A stretch of 46,272 nt of DNA, taken from JBHGBM01 sp041946965 (lineage in GTDB: Bacteria > Acidobacteriota > Terriglobia > Bryobacterales > Bryobacteraceae). The stretch is taken from the NCBI GenBank assembly GCA_041946965.1, contig JBHGBM010000039.1, positions 1 to 46,272 on the forward strand. Reading direction: 5' to 3'. Made by a program: the position numbers and the translations under genes. Positions 1 to 7,410 of the stretch are shown one piece after another; position 1 is the stretch's first letter, and every line of letters begins with the position of its first letter. The notes below the pieces were generated by a model. That model was not told where the DNA came from, did not search any database, and saw only the letters and a list, made by a program, of their open reading frames with translations.

Positions 1-6
1 AGCGCG

Positions 7-705
7 TCAATCGATTGTGCCAGTTTCTTCAGTCGGTCTCGATGCAACGGAGGGCGGCTCCACGTTCCGGCCGATCCAAACCACCTTGGCCTTCACTATA
101 TCCAGGATATGCTGTTCCGCCACGGAAACATAGGTGTTTGAGGAGTGGGGGCCGGCCGGGGGAAACAGGGCCAGGGTGTGGTTGTCCAGGCGGAGGCGGC
201 GCACCAGGCCTTCGCCGCCCAGATCGAGGGCGTACCAGGCGTCCGGATCAGGAAAGCCCGGAGCGCGGTGGTCGCATTCCACCAAGGCCATGTCCCCTGA
301 ACCGAACAGGGAACCGAGTTGCGGATCCGGGGCGAGTTGAACCAGGGCAGGACGTGTCAGCCGGCCGGCGTGCGCGGTCCAGACGGGCGCGTGCGCTTTG
401 GCGCGCTCCAGACTGGGAAACGGGTGGCCGGGCCCCAGGCTGCCGTCGGTGACCGGCACGATGCGGACCGGCATTTCGCCGGTGACTTCGCTGGGCTCCA
501 GCAGATCGACCAGGTCCAATCTGAGGTGGCGAAGAAACTGGTCGGCAAGCTCGGGGGAAAGCAGGCGCGCCCCTTTGAGCACATTGTGTACGTGGGGCTG
601 CGAGATCCCGGTAACGCGGGCGAGGCCGCGCTCGGTCCACTCGCCGCTGCGTACCCGTTTGCGGATGTGAGCCACCAGGCGGAATTGCAGGGATGTGAAG
701 TCCAT
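7..705 (-). CDS. XRE-family regulator with S24/LexA-like C-terminal domain
   Basis: A 232-residue protein read from ATG 705; a TTG at 714 would add three residues. Residues about 5-70 form an XRE-type helix-turn-helix (WTERGLARVTGISQPHV). Residues about 85-225 resemble the S24 peptidase fold of LexA/CI repressors, including a GDMALVEC strand and a later VRRLRL strand. The usual catalytic Ser-Met after the beta hairpin is not visible, so it probably cannot self-cleave. It is divergent from the Cys-rich protein at 979. A perfect inverted repeat sits just upstream (721-739) and may be its own operator. The role as repressor is inferred from the fold; the target is unknown. There is no convincing Shine-Dalgarno at either start. 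Confidence 0.75.
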   Translation of the reverse strand: MDFTSLQFRLVAHIRKRVRSGEWTERGLARVTGISQPHVHNVLKGARLLSPELADQFLRHLRLDLVDLLEPSEVTGEMPVRIVPVTDGSLGPGHPFPSLERAKAHAPVWTAHAGRLTRPALVQLAPDPQLGSLFGSGDMALVECDHRAPGFPDPDAWYALDLGGEGLVRRLRLDNHTLALFPPAGPHSSNTYVSVAEQHILDIVKAKVVWIGRNVEPPSVASRPTEETGTID

Positions 706-720
706 GGGCTGCAAGCCGAC

Positions 721-739
721 CTATTTCCCAGAGAAATAG
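721..739. promoter_or_regulatory. Inverted repeat, candidate operator of the XRE/S24 regulator
   Basis: CTATTTC (721-727) and GAAATAG (733-739) are perfect 7-base arms around a 5-base centre, 15 bases upstream of the regulator's ATG. Position, symmetry and size fit an autoregulatory operator. No binding data exist; the repeat could be chance in this AT-rich stretch. Confidence 0.45.
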
Positions 740-978
740 AGGATAGCAAGTAATAAAAATCTCTTAGAATCGCACCCACAAATAACCCAAGTTTTCATTT
801 CCTATAAGCCATTGGTTCTACAGCTATTGTATACTAAATGTAATAATGAAATAAAAAAGTGGAAGAAAAATTGATTAGAAATATTGACGTTTTTTCAGGT
901 AGCGGTAGATTTGGGGAGTTGTCGCAGGCGGCGCGGTTCCCCGGGGGGCGGGGGGCAGCGCCGGGAGGACATTCTCGA
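740..978. other. AT-rich divergent intergenic region
   Basis: About 240 bases between the regulator and the Cys-rich protein, clearly richer in A and T than the flanking genes, especially 740-900. A -10-like TATACT lies at 830-835 on the plus strand, but no good -35 is found 16-18 bases upstream. An in-frame GTG at 859 could extend the downstream protein by 40 residues, but it lacks the ribosome-binding site seen before ATG 979. The region most likely carries divergent promoters. Confidence 0.5.
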
Positions 979-1551
979 ATGCAATGGAACCGATCCGAAA
1001 CGATAGGGCTGGCCAGAGTCGCCTGCGTGCATTGCCGCGGTGAGGGCATGCGCGAAGGCCGGTTTGGAAAACCGCGGCCCTGCAACTGTGTATTCCGGGC
1101 CGTGTTTCGCGCCTGTTACGCGCGATTCCGCCAATGCCTGGAGAACGGACCCGGGGTGAGCCGGGTCAGCCTGGAGCACTTTCGCGGCGCCGACCGGCGA
1201 TACGTGTTTGCGCGCAAGGTTGAGGACTACATGGCGGACTTTTCCCTGGTGAGCCGCCGCGTGCTCGATCAGGAGGAATACAAAGTATTCCGCTACCATT
1301 TCCTGTTGGGCGCCGACTGGCGGCTGTGCTGCCGTTACACGGGCCTCGATCGCGGCAATTTCTTCCATTACGTCTACCGCATCGAGCAGAAGCTGGGGCG
1401 CGCGTTCCGCGAGTTGGAGCCGTACCCGCTGTTCCCGCTGGATGAGTACTTCGGCGGCGTCATCCGGAGGGTCAAGCCGGCCGAAGTGATCGAAATGCCC
1501 AAGCCGGCACAGAAGTTCCGGCCGGCGGCGCGAGTTCGCAAGACCGCGTGA
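979..1551 (+). CDS. Unrecognised Cys-rich protein, possible DNA-binding
   Basis: A 190-residue protein. ATG 979 was chosen because GGGAGGA (963-969) sits 9 bases before it; an upstream GTG at 859 is less likely. Near the N-terminus are CxxC (C16, C19) and CxC (C35, C37), an arrangement that could bind zinc. The middle and C-terminal half is basic and helical, and a segment around residues 100-150 (VLDQEEYKVFRYHF, then GLDRGNFFHYVYRIEQKLG) resembles the helix-turn-helix of a sigma region 4 or a phage-type activator. No family was recognised. It faces the XRE/S24 regulator across an AT-rich promoter, so the two may form a regulatory pair. Confidence 0.65.
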   Translation: MQWNRSETIGLARVACVHCRGEGMREGRFGKPRPCNCVFRAVFRACYARFRQCLENGPGVSRVSLEHFRGADRRYVFARKVEDYMADFSLVSRRVLDQEEYKVFRYHFLLGADWRLCCRYTGLDRGNFFHYVYRIEQKLGRAFRELEPYPLFPLDEYFGGVIRRVKPAEVIEMPKPAQKFRPAARVRKTA

Positions 1552-1621
1552 ACCTCCGGGCCGGATGCTCCCGCGCATCCGGCCCGATCCGCTATCCTGG
1601 TGGCGGGAGCCGGCTTCCGCT

Positions 1622-2611
1622 TTGGATCAGATCACCCACACCGCGACAGGGTTCTTCCTTTCACGGACGGGACTGGGCCGCGCGGCGCCCGAGGCGCCGT
1701 GGGTGCTGCTGCTGGCCGCCAACGCTCCTGACCTGGACGTGATATCGCTGGCGGGCGGCCCGTTGAGCTACATCAATTACCACCGGCAGTTGACGCACTC
1801 GATCGCGGGCGCTCCGCTGATGGCGCTGGCCGCGGTCGCAGCGATGCGGCTCGCCGTGCGCCGTCCCGTGGCGTGGCTGCGGCTGTGGCTTGTAGCGCTG
1901 GCGGGGGTGGCGGCGCACCTGCTGCTCGACCTGACGAACATCTACGGGATGCGCCTGCTGCTGCCGTTCTGGGGCGACTGGTTCCACCTGGACTGGAGCA
2001 GCGTGATCGATGTTTGGATCTGGGCCGCGATTTTGGTCGGGCTCACCGGTCCGGTGCTGGTGCGGCTGGTGAACGCGGAAATCGGCGCGCGGCCGCGCAA
2101 GCACGCCGGGCGCGGCTTTGCGGTGTTCGCGCTGGCGTTTATCGCGCTCTACAATATCGGCCGCGGGGTGCTGCACGAGCGCGCCGTGGGGGTGCTCGAT
2201 GCGCGGCTTTATGACGGCGCCGCCCCGCTGAGGGTGGCTGCGTTTCCGAATGCGGCCAATCCTTTTCTGTGGCGCGGGCTGGTGGAGACCGCCGATGTCT
2301 ACAGTCTGGCGAGGGTGAACCTGCTGAGCGACTTCGATCCACGCGAGGCGCGCAGGCTGCACAAGCCAGCGCCCTCGGAGGCGATCGAGGCGGCGCGCGG
2401 CGCGCCCGCCGTGCGCGACTTTCTGCGCTTCTCGCTCTATCCGCACTGGCAGGTCAACGCGGGGAGCGAGGGCGAGGAGATACGGGTTTCGGTTTTCGAT
2501 CTGCGCTTCGGCACTCCGGAGGCGCCGGCGTTCATCGCCAGCGCGGTGTTGAGCCCGCGCCTGGAGCCGGTGCGTTCCTGGTTCGCTTTCGGGCGCGCGG
2601 GCCCGCGCTGA
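1622..2611 (+). CDS. YdjM/DUF457-type inner-membrane metal-dependent hydrolase
   Basis: The protein is about 329 residues if it starts at TTG 1622, which has GGGAG 12 bases upstream and gives the typical N-terminus DQITHTATGF. An ATG at 1565 would add 19 unlikely residues. The family signature is clear: PDLD near residue 35, HRQLTHS about 20 residues later, then several hydrophobic helices and HLLLDLTNIYG. YdjM-like proteins are integral membrane proteins with a putative metal site formed by these Asp and His residues; their substrate is unknown, though the family is linked to membrane or envelope functions. A soluble C-terminal tail of about 130 residues follows the membrane part. The next gene, also a membrane protein, starts about 60 bases downstream. 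Confidence 0.75.
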   Translation: MDQITHTATGFFLSRTGLGRAAPEAPWVLLLAANAPDLDVISLAGGPLSYINYHRQLTHSIAGAPLMALAAVAAMRLAVRRPVAWLRLWLVALAGVAAHLLLDLTNIYGMRLLLPFWGDWFHLDWSSVIDVWIWAAILVGLTGPVLVRLVNAEIGARPRKHAGRGFAVFALAFIALYNIGRGVLHERAVGVLDARLYDGAAPLRVAAFPNAANPFLWRGLVETADVYSLARVNLLSDFDPREARRLHKPAPSEAIEAARGAPAVRDFLRFSLYPHWQVNAGSEGEEIRVSVFDLRFGTPEAPAFIASAVLSPRLEPVRSWFAFGRAGPR

Positions 2612-2670
2612 TTTCGTACAGAATCCCCCGTATTCTCACGGCGCACGCCGCACCCTAGACTAAGCGTGTC

Positions 2671-3951
2671 GTGACGGGCGGGGTAGGCAAGTGTGCGCTG
2701 GCGCTGGCCGGGTTGGCGGCGCTGGCGGTGTTTCCTTATGTGCGCTCGGTGACGTTGCCGCCGATTTCGGACGATTATCTCCAGATCGGGCTGGCGCGCC
2801 AGTACGGGCCCGTGCAGGGATGGCACGAGCTGGCCTCCGATGCGCTCTACCGTTGCCGCGCCACCTCCCTGGTTCTCACGCATTGGACCGAGCGCCTGTT
2901 CGGCGTTTCTCCTCTGGTCATCAACCTGAGCAGCCTGGCGCTGCACATCCTGAACGTCTGGCTTATTTTTGCGCTCGGTTTCTGGCGGCCGCTGGGATGG
3001 CGTCTCGCTTTTCTGGCGGCCGCGTTTTTTGCGGTTTACGAAGGGCATCAGGAAGCCGTGATCTGGTATTCCGCCCTGCCCGAACTGCTGGTCTTCACTT
3101 TCATCGCGGCGGCGTTTCTGTTCTGGATCCGCTGGCTCCAGCGGGGCGCGTGGTGGTGCTGCGCCGGAGCGCTGATGGCGTTCGCTCTGGCTCTGCTGTC
3201 CAAGGAATCGGGCGCGGCGTTCGTGGGACTGGCGCTCCTGCCCGTGGTGGTGGAACGCGCGCGCTGGAAGCGATGGGCGGCGCCGTGGGTGGCGATGACG
3301 GCCATCGCGGCCGGCTATGCGGCGGCCATCTACTACGCGCGCGACAACCATCTCTTTTTCTATGACGGCACTTTCGAGTTGCAGAGCGGCTTCCTGCTGG
3401 TGCTGTGGAACAGCACGGGCCGCATGTTGTGGTTTTGGGGTGCGCTGAGCCTTCTGGTGCTGGCGGCGCACCGCGCGCGAGAGTACCGGCGCCTGGCGGC
3501 GCTGGCGGCGGGGTGGGCGGTGATTGCGTTTCTGCCTTACTCGTTCATCACCTACATGCCGCGCGTGCCCAGCCGCCACACTTACCTGGCGAGCCTCGCG
3601 CTGAGCTGGATTGTGGCCGCGGCGGCGCTGGTGCTGTGGCGCAATCACAAGCGCGCCGCCGCGGTCTTGGGCGCCGTGCTGGTGCTGCATAACGCCGGTT
3701 ACGTGTGGATGCGCAAGCATGCTCAGTTTGCCGAGCGCGCGGAGCCCACCGAGCGGCTGGTGGAGTTCGCACGCGGCGTGCGCGGCCCGGTGAACGTGCA
3801 CTGCTTCACTTACGGACTGGATGCCGCGCGTTGGGCGGTGCGGGTGGGAGCGGAGAAGGAGATGCACGCCGCGTCCACACACGACAGCCCCGATGTGTTC
3901 TGCTATCCACCGCACCCGCGCCAGGAGGCGCTACAGGCCGGGGCGCAGTAG
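2671..3951 (+). CDS. Polytopic membrane protein, GT39/ArnT-like glycosyltransferase
   Basis: A 426-residue integral membrane protein read from GTG 2671. About ten hydrophobic segments are seen, beginning with a signal-anchor helix. A periplasmic loop follows with ISDDY, an acidic motif where GT-C enzymes of the PMT/ArnT type keep their catalytic Asp. The pattern of helices, the EGHQEAVIWYSALPE loop and the small soluble C-terminus fit the dolichyl-phosphate-mannose-type mannosyltransferase superfamily. Such enzymes transfer sugars from lipid-linked donors on the outer face of the inner membrane; donor and acceptor are unknown here. The assignment rests on overall architecture, so an unrelated polytopic protein cannot be excluded. 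Confidence 0.6.
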   Translation: MTGGVGKCALALAGLAALAVFPYVRSVTLPPISDDYLQIGLARQYGPVQGWHELASDALYRCRATSLVLTHWTERLFGVSPLVINLSSLALHILNVWLIFALGFWRPLGWRLAFLAAAFFAVYEGHQEAVIWYSALPELLVFTFIAAAFLFWIRWLQRGAWWCCAGALMAFALALLSKESGAAFVGLALLPVVVERARWKRWAAPWVAMTAIAAGYAAAIYYARDNHLFFYDGTFELQSGFLLVLWNSTGRMLWFWGALSLLVLAAHRAREYRRLAALAAGWAVIAFLPYSFITYMPRVPSRHTYLASLALSWIVAAAALVLWRNHKRAAAVLGAVLVLHNAGYVWMRKHAQFAERAEPTERLVEFARGVRGPVNVHCFTYGLDAARWAVRVGAEKEMHAASTHDSPDVFCYPPHPRQEALQAGAQ

Positions 3952-4117
3952 CAAGAATTGCATCCGGATTTGGGCCGCAGATGCACGCGGCGCGGCTTGC
4001 CGGAGCAACCCAGCAGTTTCTCCCGCCGGGCGAAACTTCTTTGGATTGGATGCTTCCGCCGCCCACAGCCGCATTGTGAATGAGAGTTCCGCCATGTAGA
4101 CTGGAAGCGCGATCGAC

Positions 4118-4723
4118 ATGCGGGACAGCATTGATGTGTGGCATTCCCGAATCGTGAAATTCGTCCGTGCCGGCGGGTTCTGCCTTGACGCGGCCAGGAG
4201 CGTCCTTGTGGTCTTTGGGGCGGCGCTTGCCGGCGCAGTGGCGGGTGGGATGGTCGCAGCGAAGTTCCCCATGCCTTGGCCGGGAGGCTTTTGGCTGGCG
4301 ATGATCGCGGGAGCGGCACTGTCCGGAATGGCCGGGTGGAAGGTTGCCAGGAGAGTGTTCCTTGGCGATCGGGCGGAACCGAATGCGGCGGTGGAGACCA
4401 GCGGGCGCGGCGAGGCGTTATTCGCGCCGCACCTGCCGGGCGTGCAGGAGCAGTTTGCGCGGGCACGCAAGCGCGAGTTCGCGTTGTTTGTGGTGGTGGT
4501 CGCGTCGGGGCTGTTCCTGGCCTACCTGTACAAAGCGCAGCCGGACTGGCCGGTCCCGGGCAAGCTATCACGCGGGCAACTGACCTGGGCCACGCTGGCG
4601 GTATTCGCGGCTTCCTTTGTTCTCCTTGTCGTCAACGCCCGCTGTCCCGCATGCCGGCGGCGGACCGGCGGACTGATGGGGTTGCGGCGATGTCCGGTCT
4701 GCGGCATCGCACTTCGTGATTGA
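4118..4723 (+). CDS. Small membrane protein with C-terminal zinc ribbon
   Basis: A 201-residue protein with hydrophobic helices at about residues 26-48, 53-70, 122-140 and 152-170. A C-terminal treble-clef or zinc-ribbon motif follows: CPAC, then 13 residues, then CPVCG. No enzymatic family was recognised. It ends about 20 bases before the M23 peptidase start, so the two are probably cotranscribed. About 165 bases upstream (3952-4117) hold no convincing gene; a TAGACT there may be the -10 of its promoter. Confidence 0.6.
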   Translation: MRDSIDVWHSRIVKFVRAGGFCLDAARSVLVVFGAALAGAVAGGMVAAKFPMPWPGGFWLAMIAGAALSGMAGWKVARRVFLGDRAEPNAAVETSGRGEALFAPHLPGVQEQFARARKREFALFVVVVASGLFLAYLYKAQPDWPVPGKLSRGQLTWATLAVFAASFVLLVVNARCPACRRRTGGLMGLRRCPVCGIALRD

Positions 4724-4743
4724 AGGAGCGGGAAGAGGGCCAA

Positions 4744-6222
4744 ATGAAAGTTCCGAGGCTCTTGCTTGTTCTTGCCGCGGCGGCGCTCGTGGCGGAGCAG
4801 CGGGAGGAGCCGCCGTTCCGCGCGGTTGACGTCAATCAAGGCGAACGGGTGGATGCGGTGCTTTCCAACGGAGCAACGGCGCGGGTGGAGTTGCTGGAGC
4901 GGCGCGAGACGGCGGACACGGTTCGCGGAGCGGTGCGGGTGTCGCAGGTCCGCGTGAGGGTCAACGGGGAAGAAGCTTGGCTGGAATGCGGGAACTACCG
5001 CCTGCCGGTGGGCGTGGGCGGCGTGCAGATCGACTGCTCCGTTACCAAGGGGCTGCTGGTGAACTCGCGCGCGAACCCGTGGGCGATCGAGAAGGACGCG
5101 CGGCTGCGGTTGTGGCCGGCAGGCTCGCCATTTCTCAAGCCGGGATCCTTCGTCTATCCCGTGCGGCAGCGCTGGTTCGCCACCGATACGCAGATGGCGA
5201 ACCAGCCCTCCTACGTGGACGGTTCCGAAGAGCCCTCGGCGAGGCGGATCTACTATCATCACGGCCTTGATGTGGGTGGCGCGGAGGGGCGAACGGAGGT
5301 TGTGTCGGCCACCGACGGGGTGGTTGTCGTGCGGGGCCGCGACGCGCTTCCGGAATATGCCAAGAGCCCCTACACGGAGGTCAACTACGACGGCGTTATC
5401 GTGCTGGATGAGCGGGGCTGGTTTCATTGGTACTTTCACCTGTTTTCGATAGCCGATGGCATCAGGTTGGGCGAGCGGGTCCGGAAGGGCCAGCCGGTCG
5501 GACTCATCGGCAAGGAAGGATCCGCCGGCTGCTGGACTCACCTCCACTACGAAATTCGCGGCCCGGCGCCTTCCGGAAAAGCAGGCATCGTGGAAGGCTA
5601 TGCGTTCCTATGGGAAGCGTACCAGCGCCAATATGCTCCGCAGGTGATCGCCGTCGCGCGGCCGCACTCCTTTGTGTGGACGGGAGAAGCGGCGAAACTG
5701 GATGGAAGCCGCTCGTGGGCGCGGACCGGGGTGGCGCGCTACGAGTGGAGTCTCAGCGACGGCTCGAGGGCGAGCGGCCCGGCCGTCACGCGAACTTACC
5801 CGCGTCCGGGGACCTACAGCGAGATCCTCAAGGTGACGGATCGCGCGGGGCGAAGCGCCTACGATTTTGCGGTTGTGCAGGTGGTGGAGCGCCAGGAGGT
5901 TGGCAAGCGCGGCGGCGATCGGGTTCCTCCCACGATTCACGCCTCCTATTGGCCCACACTGGGCGTACGTGCCGGCCAGCCGGTCACGTTCTATGTGCGG
6001 ACCTGCCGGGAAACATCCGGGCAGGAGGTGTGGGACTTTGGTGACGGCAGCGCGCCGGTGCTGGTGAAATCCGACGGCTGCGCGGTGGAGAAAGCGAAGG
6101 AAGGCTACGCGCGCACGGAACACGTTTTCCGGAGGCGGGGCAATTACCTTGTGAAGGTGGAACGCGCGAACGCACGCGGGGAAAAAGCGACCGCGCACCT
6201 CTGGGTTCCGGTCGGACGGTGA
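4744..6222 (+). CDS. Secreted M23 (LytM-type) metallopeptidase with PKD-like repeats
   Basis: A 492-residue protein. ATG 4744 follows a GGAGCGGGAAGAGG stretch and gives a signal peptide (MKVPRLLLVLAAAALVAEQ). The M23 domain spans about residues 165-285 and has the metal ligands HxxxD (H172, D176) and HxH (H266, H268), with a further H232 in YFHL. Two beta-rich PKD-like domains follow, one around residues 320-390 (YEWSLSDGS, then PGTYSEILKVTD) and one around 410-485 (VWDFGDGS, then GNYLVKVERA). Lysostaphin-type enzymes cut peptidoglycan cross-bridges or other glycine-rich peptides. The PKD domains suggest surface or extracellular substrate binding. It is convergent with the next gene, with only four bases between the two stop codons. 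Confidence 0.85.
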   Translation: MKVPRLLLVLAAAALVAEQREEPPFRAVDVNQGERVDAVLSNGATARVELLERRETADTVRGAVRVSQVRVRVNGEEAWLECGNYRLPVGVGGVQIDCSVTKGLLVNSRANPWAIEKDARLRLWPAGSPFLKPGSFVYPVRQRWFATDTQMANQPSYVDGSEEPSARRIYYHHGLDVGGAEGRTEVVSATDGVVVVRGRDALPEYAKSPYTEVNYDGVIVLDERGWFHWYFHLFSIADGIRLGERVRKGQPVGLIGKEGSAGCWTHLHYEIRGPAPSGKAGIVEGYAFLWEAYQRQYAPQVIAVARPHSFVWTGEAAKLDGSRSWARTGVARYEWSLSDGSRASGPAVTRTYPRPGTYSEILKVTDRAGRSAYDFAVVQVVERQEVGKRGGDRVPPTIHASYWPTLGVRAGQPVTFYVRTCRETSGQEVWDFGDGSAPVLVKSDGCAVEKAKEGYARTEHVFRRRGNYLVKVERANARGEKATAHLWVPVGR

Positions 6223-6226
6223 GCGC

Positions 6227-7402
6227 TTATGTCCGGTCGAAGCCGGGCACCTTCATGGGCTCGCCGTTCTTCAGGGCGGACTGGTGCGCGACGATGCCCG
6301 GCACGGTCATGGCCAACGCTTCGTACACGTTCACTGTGGGCTCGCGGTTTTCGAGCAGCGCGTTGACGAATTCCGCGGAGATGAACACGGCGCTGCCGCC
6401 GTGTCCGCTCTGGTGCCGCATGGGCGCCGGGAGCAGGTCGCTCATCCAGTAGTTCGGGATCCTGGCGGGTTCGGGCTTTCCGTAGCGCGGCTGCCAGATA
6501 TCCGGGTGGATGCCCGCCTTGGCCATCAGCAGCGAACCCTTTTCGCCGTACCATTGCGCCCGTTCCATCTCGGTGGCGGAGATCTGGCGGCACTCGTTGT
6601 GGCGGATAGTGTTGCCGCGATTGGTGCGCGCCAGCGCGTATTCGTTGAAGAAGGGATTGTTGTGGCGGTTGCTGGGCAGCCGCGCCATCTTGGCCCGGTC
6701 GGCCATGCCGAGGCAGTACACGGAAACGACGCGCTCCCCGGTCACCCCCACCACGTAGCCCAGCGAGTGAGTCGGATAGCGCATGGGCGGCATGCCCTGG
6801 CGCCAGCTATTGGAGCCGTCGGGGTTGTAGTACAGCGAGTTCCTGTTGCGCAGCCGCTCTTCGAAATCGAAGTCGTGATAATACTCCACCTCGCTGTAAA
6901 CGATCTCGCCGAAGCCGCCCTTCTTATACAGGTCCCGGGCGTAAATGCACGGCTGGCGGTAGTAGCTGGATTCCGCCATCATGTAGCGCAGCCCGGTCTG
7001 CTCCTTGATGGCGCGAAGTTGTTCGGCCTCTTCCAGGGTCTGGCAGGCGGGAACCGCGGAGCACACGTGCAGGCCGCGCTCCATGCACATGCGCGCGTGC
7101 TTCACGTGCGAGGGCGCGTCGCTGAACACCGCCACGGCGTCCACGTTCTTCTCTTTCTTGAGCAACTCTTCCAGCGAATCGTAGACGTTGTCGCACCGGT
7201 AGGCGTCGCGTAATCTCTTGCGCCTGACCGGGTAGAGGTCGGTCACCGCGGTGACGGCGCACCGCGGGTGTTCGTGCCAGTGAAAGCCGGCGCCGAAGCC
7301 TCCGCCGGCGACCGCCATGCGGATCCGCTTGCCGGATGCAGGCTGGCCCGCGACGGCGGCCGTGCCAAGGGTCGCGTTAAGGAAATCCCGACGGGTAGAC
7401 AT
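6227..7402 (-). CDS. Tat-exported Gfo/Idh/MocA protein, GH109-like
   Basis: A 391-residue protein starting at ATG 7402. The N-terminus is a Tat signal (MSTRRDFLNATLG). A Rossmann fold follows with GGGFGAGF at residues 33-40. Where true dehydrogenases of this superfamily carry EKP, this protein has SAVPAC (115-120), so the usual catalytic lysine is missing. YPTHSLGYVVG and SGHGG occur in the C-terminal domain, as in the NAD-dependent glycosidases of family GH109. It begins 8 bases after the stop of the Oar-like receptor, with AAGAGA as a possible ribosome-binding site, so it is the second gene of a receptor-enzyme operon. A glycosidase acting in the periplasm on a sugar imported or bound by the receptor is inferred. 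Confidence 0.75.
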   Translation of the reverse strand: MSTRRDFLNATLGTAAVAGQPASGKRIRMAVAGGGFGAGFHWHEHPRCAVTAVTDLYPVRRKRLRDAYRCDNVYDSLEELLKKEKNVDAVAVFSDAPSHVKHARMCMERGLHVCSAVPACQTLEEAEQLRAIKEQTGLRYMMAESSYYRQPCIYARDLYKKGGFGEIVYSEVEYYHDFDFEERLRNRNSLYYNPDGSNSWRQGMPPMRYPTHSLGYVVGVTGERVVSVYCLGMADRAKMARLPSNRHNNPFFNEYALARTNRGNTIRHNECRQISATEMERAQWYGEKGSLLMAKAGIHPDIWQPRYGKPEPARIPNYWMSDLLPAPMRHQSGHGGSAVFISAEFVNALLENREPTVNVYEALAMTVPGIVAHQSALKNGEPMKVPGFDRT

Positions 7403-7410
7403 GCCATCTC

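Noticed and set aside
2437..3915. A 492-codon minus-strand open frame opposite the glycosyltransferase-like gene
   Set aside because: The translation is rich in Arg, Gln and His without any family signal, while the plus strand encodes a normal polytopic membrane protein.
3952..4117. A possible 32-residue gene starting at ATG 3979
   Set aside because: No ribosome-binding site, no recognisable sequence, and the frame stops well before the next gene. Treated as a leader or promoter region.
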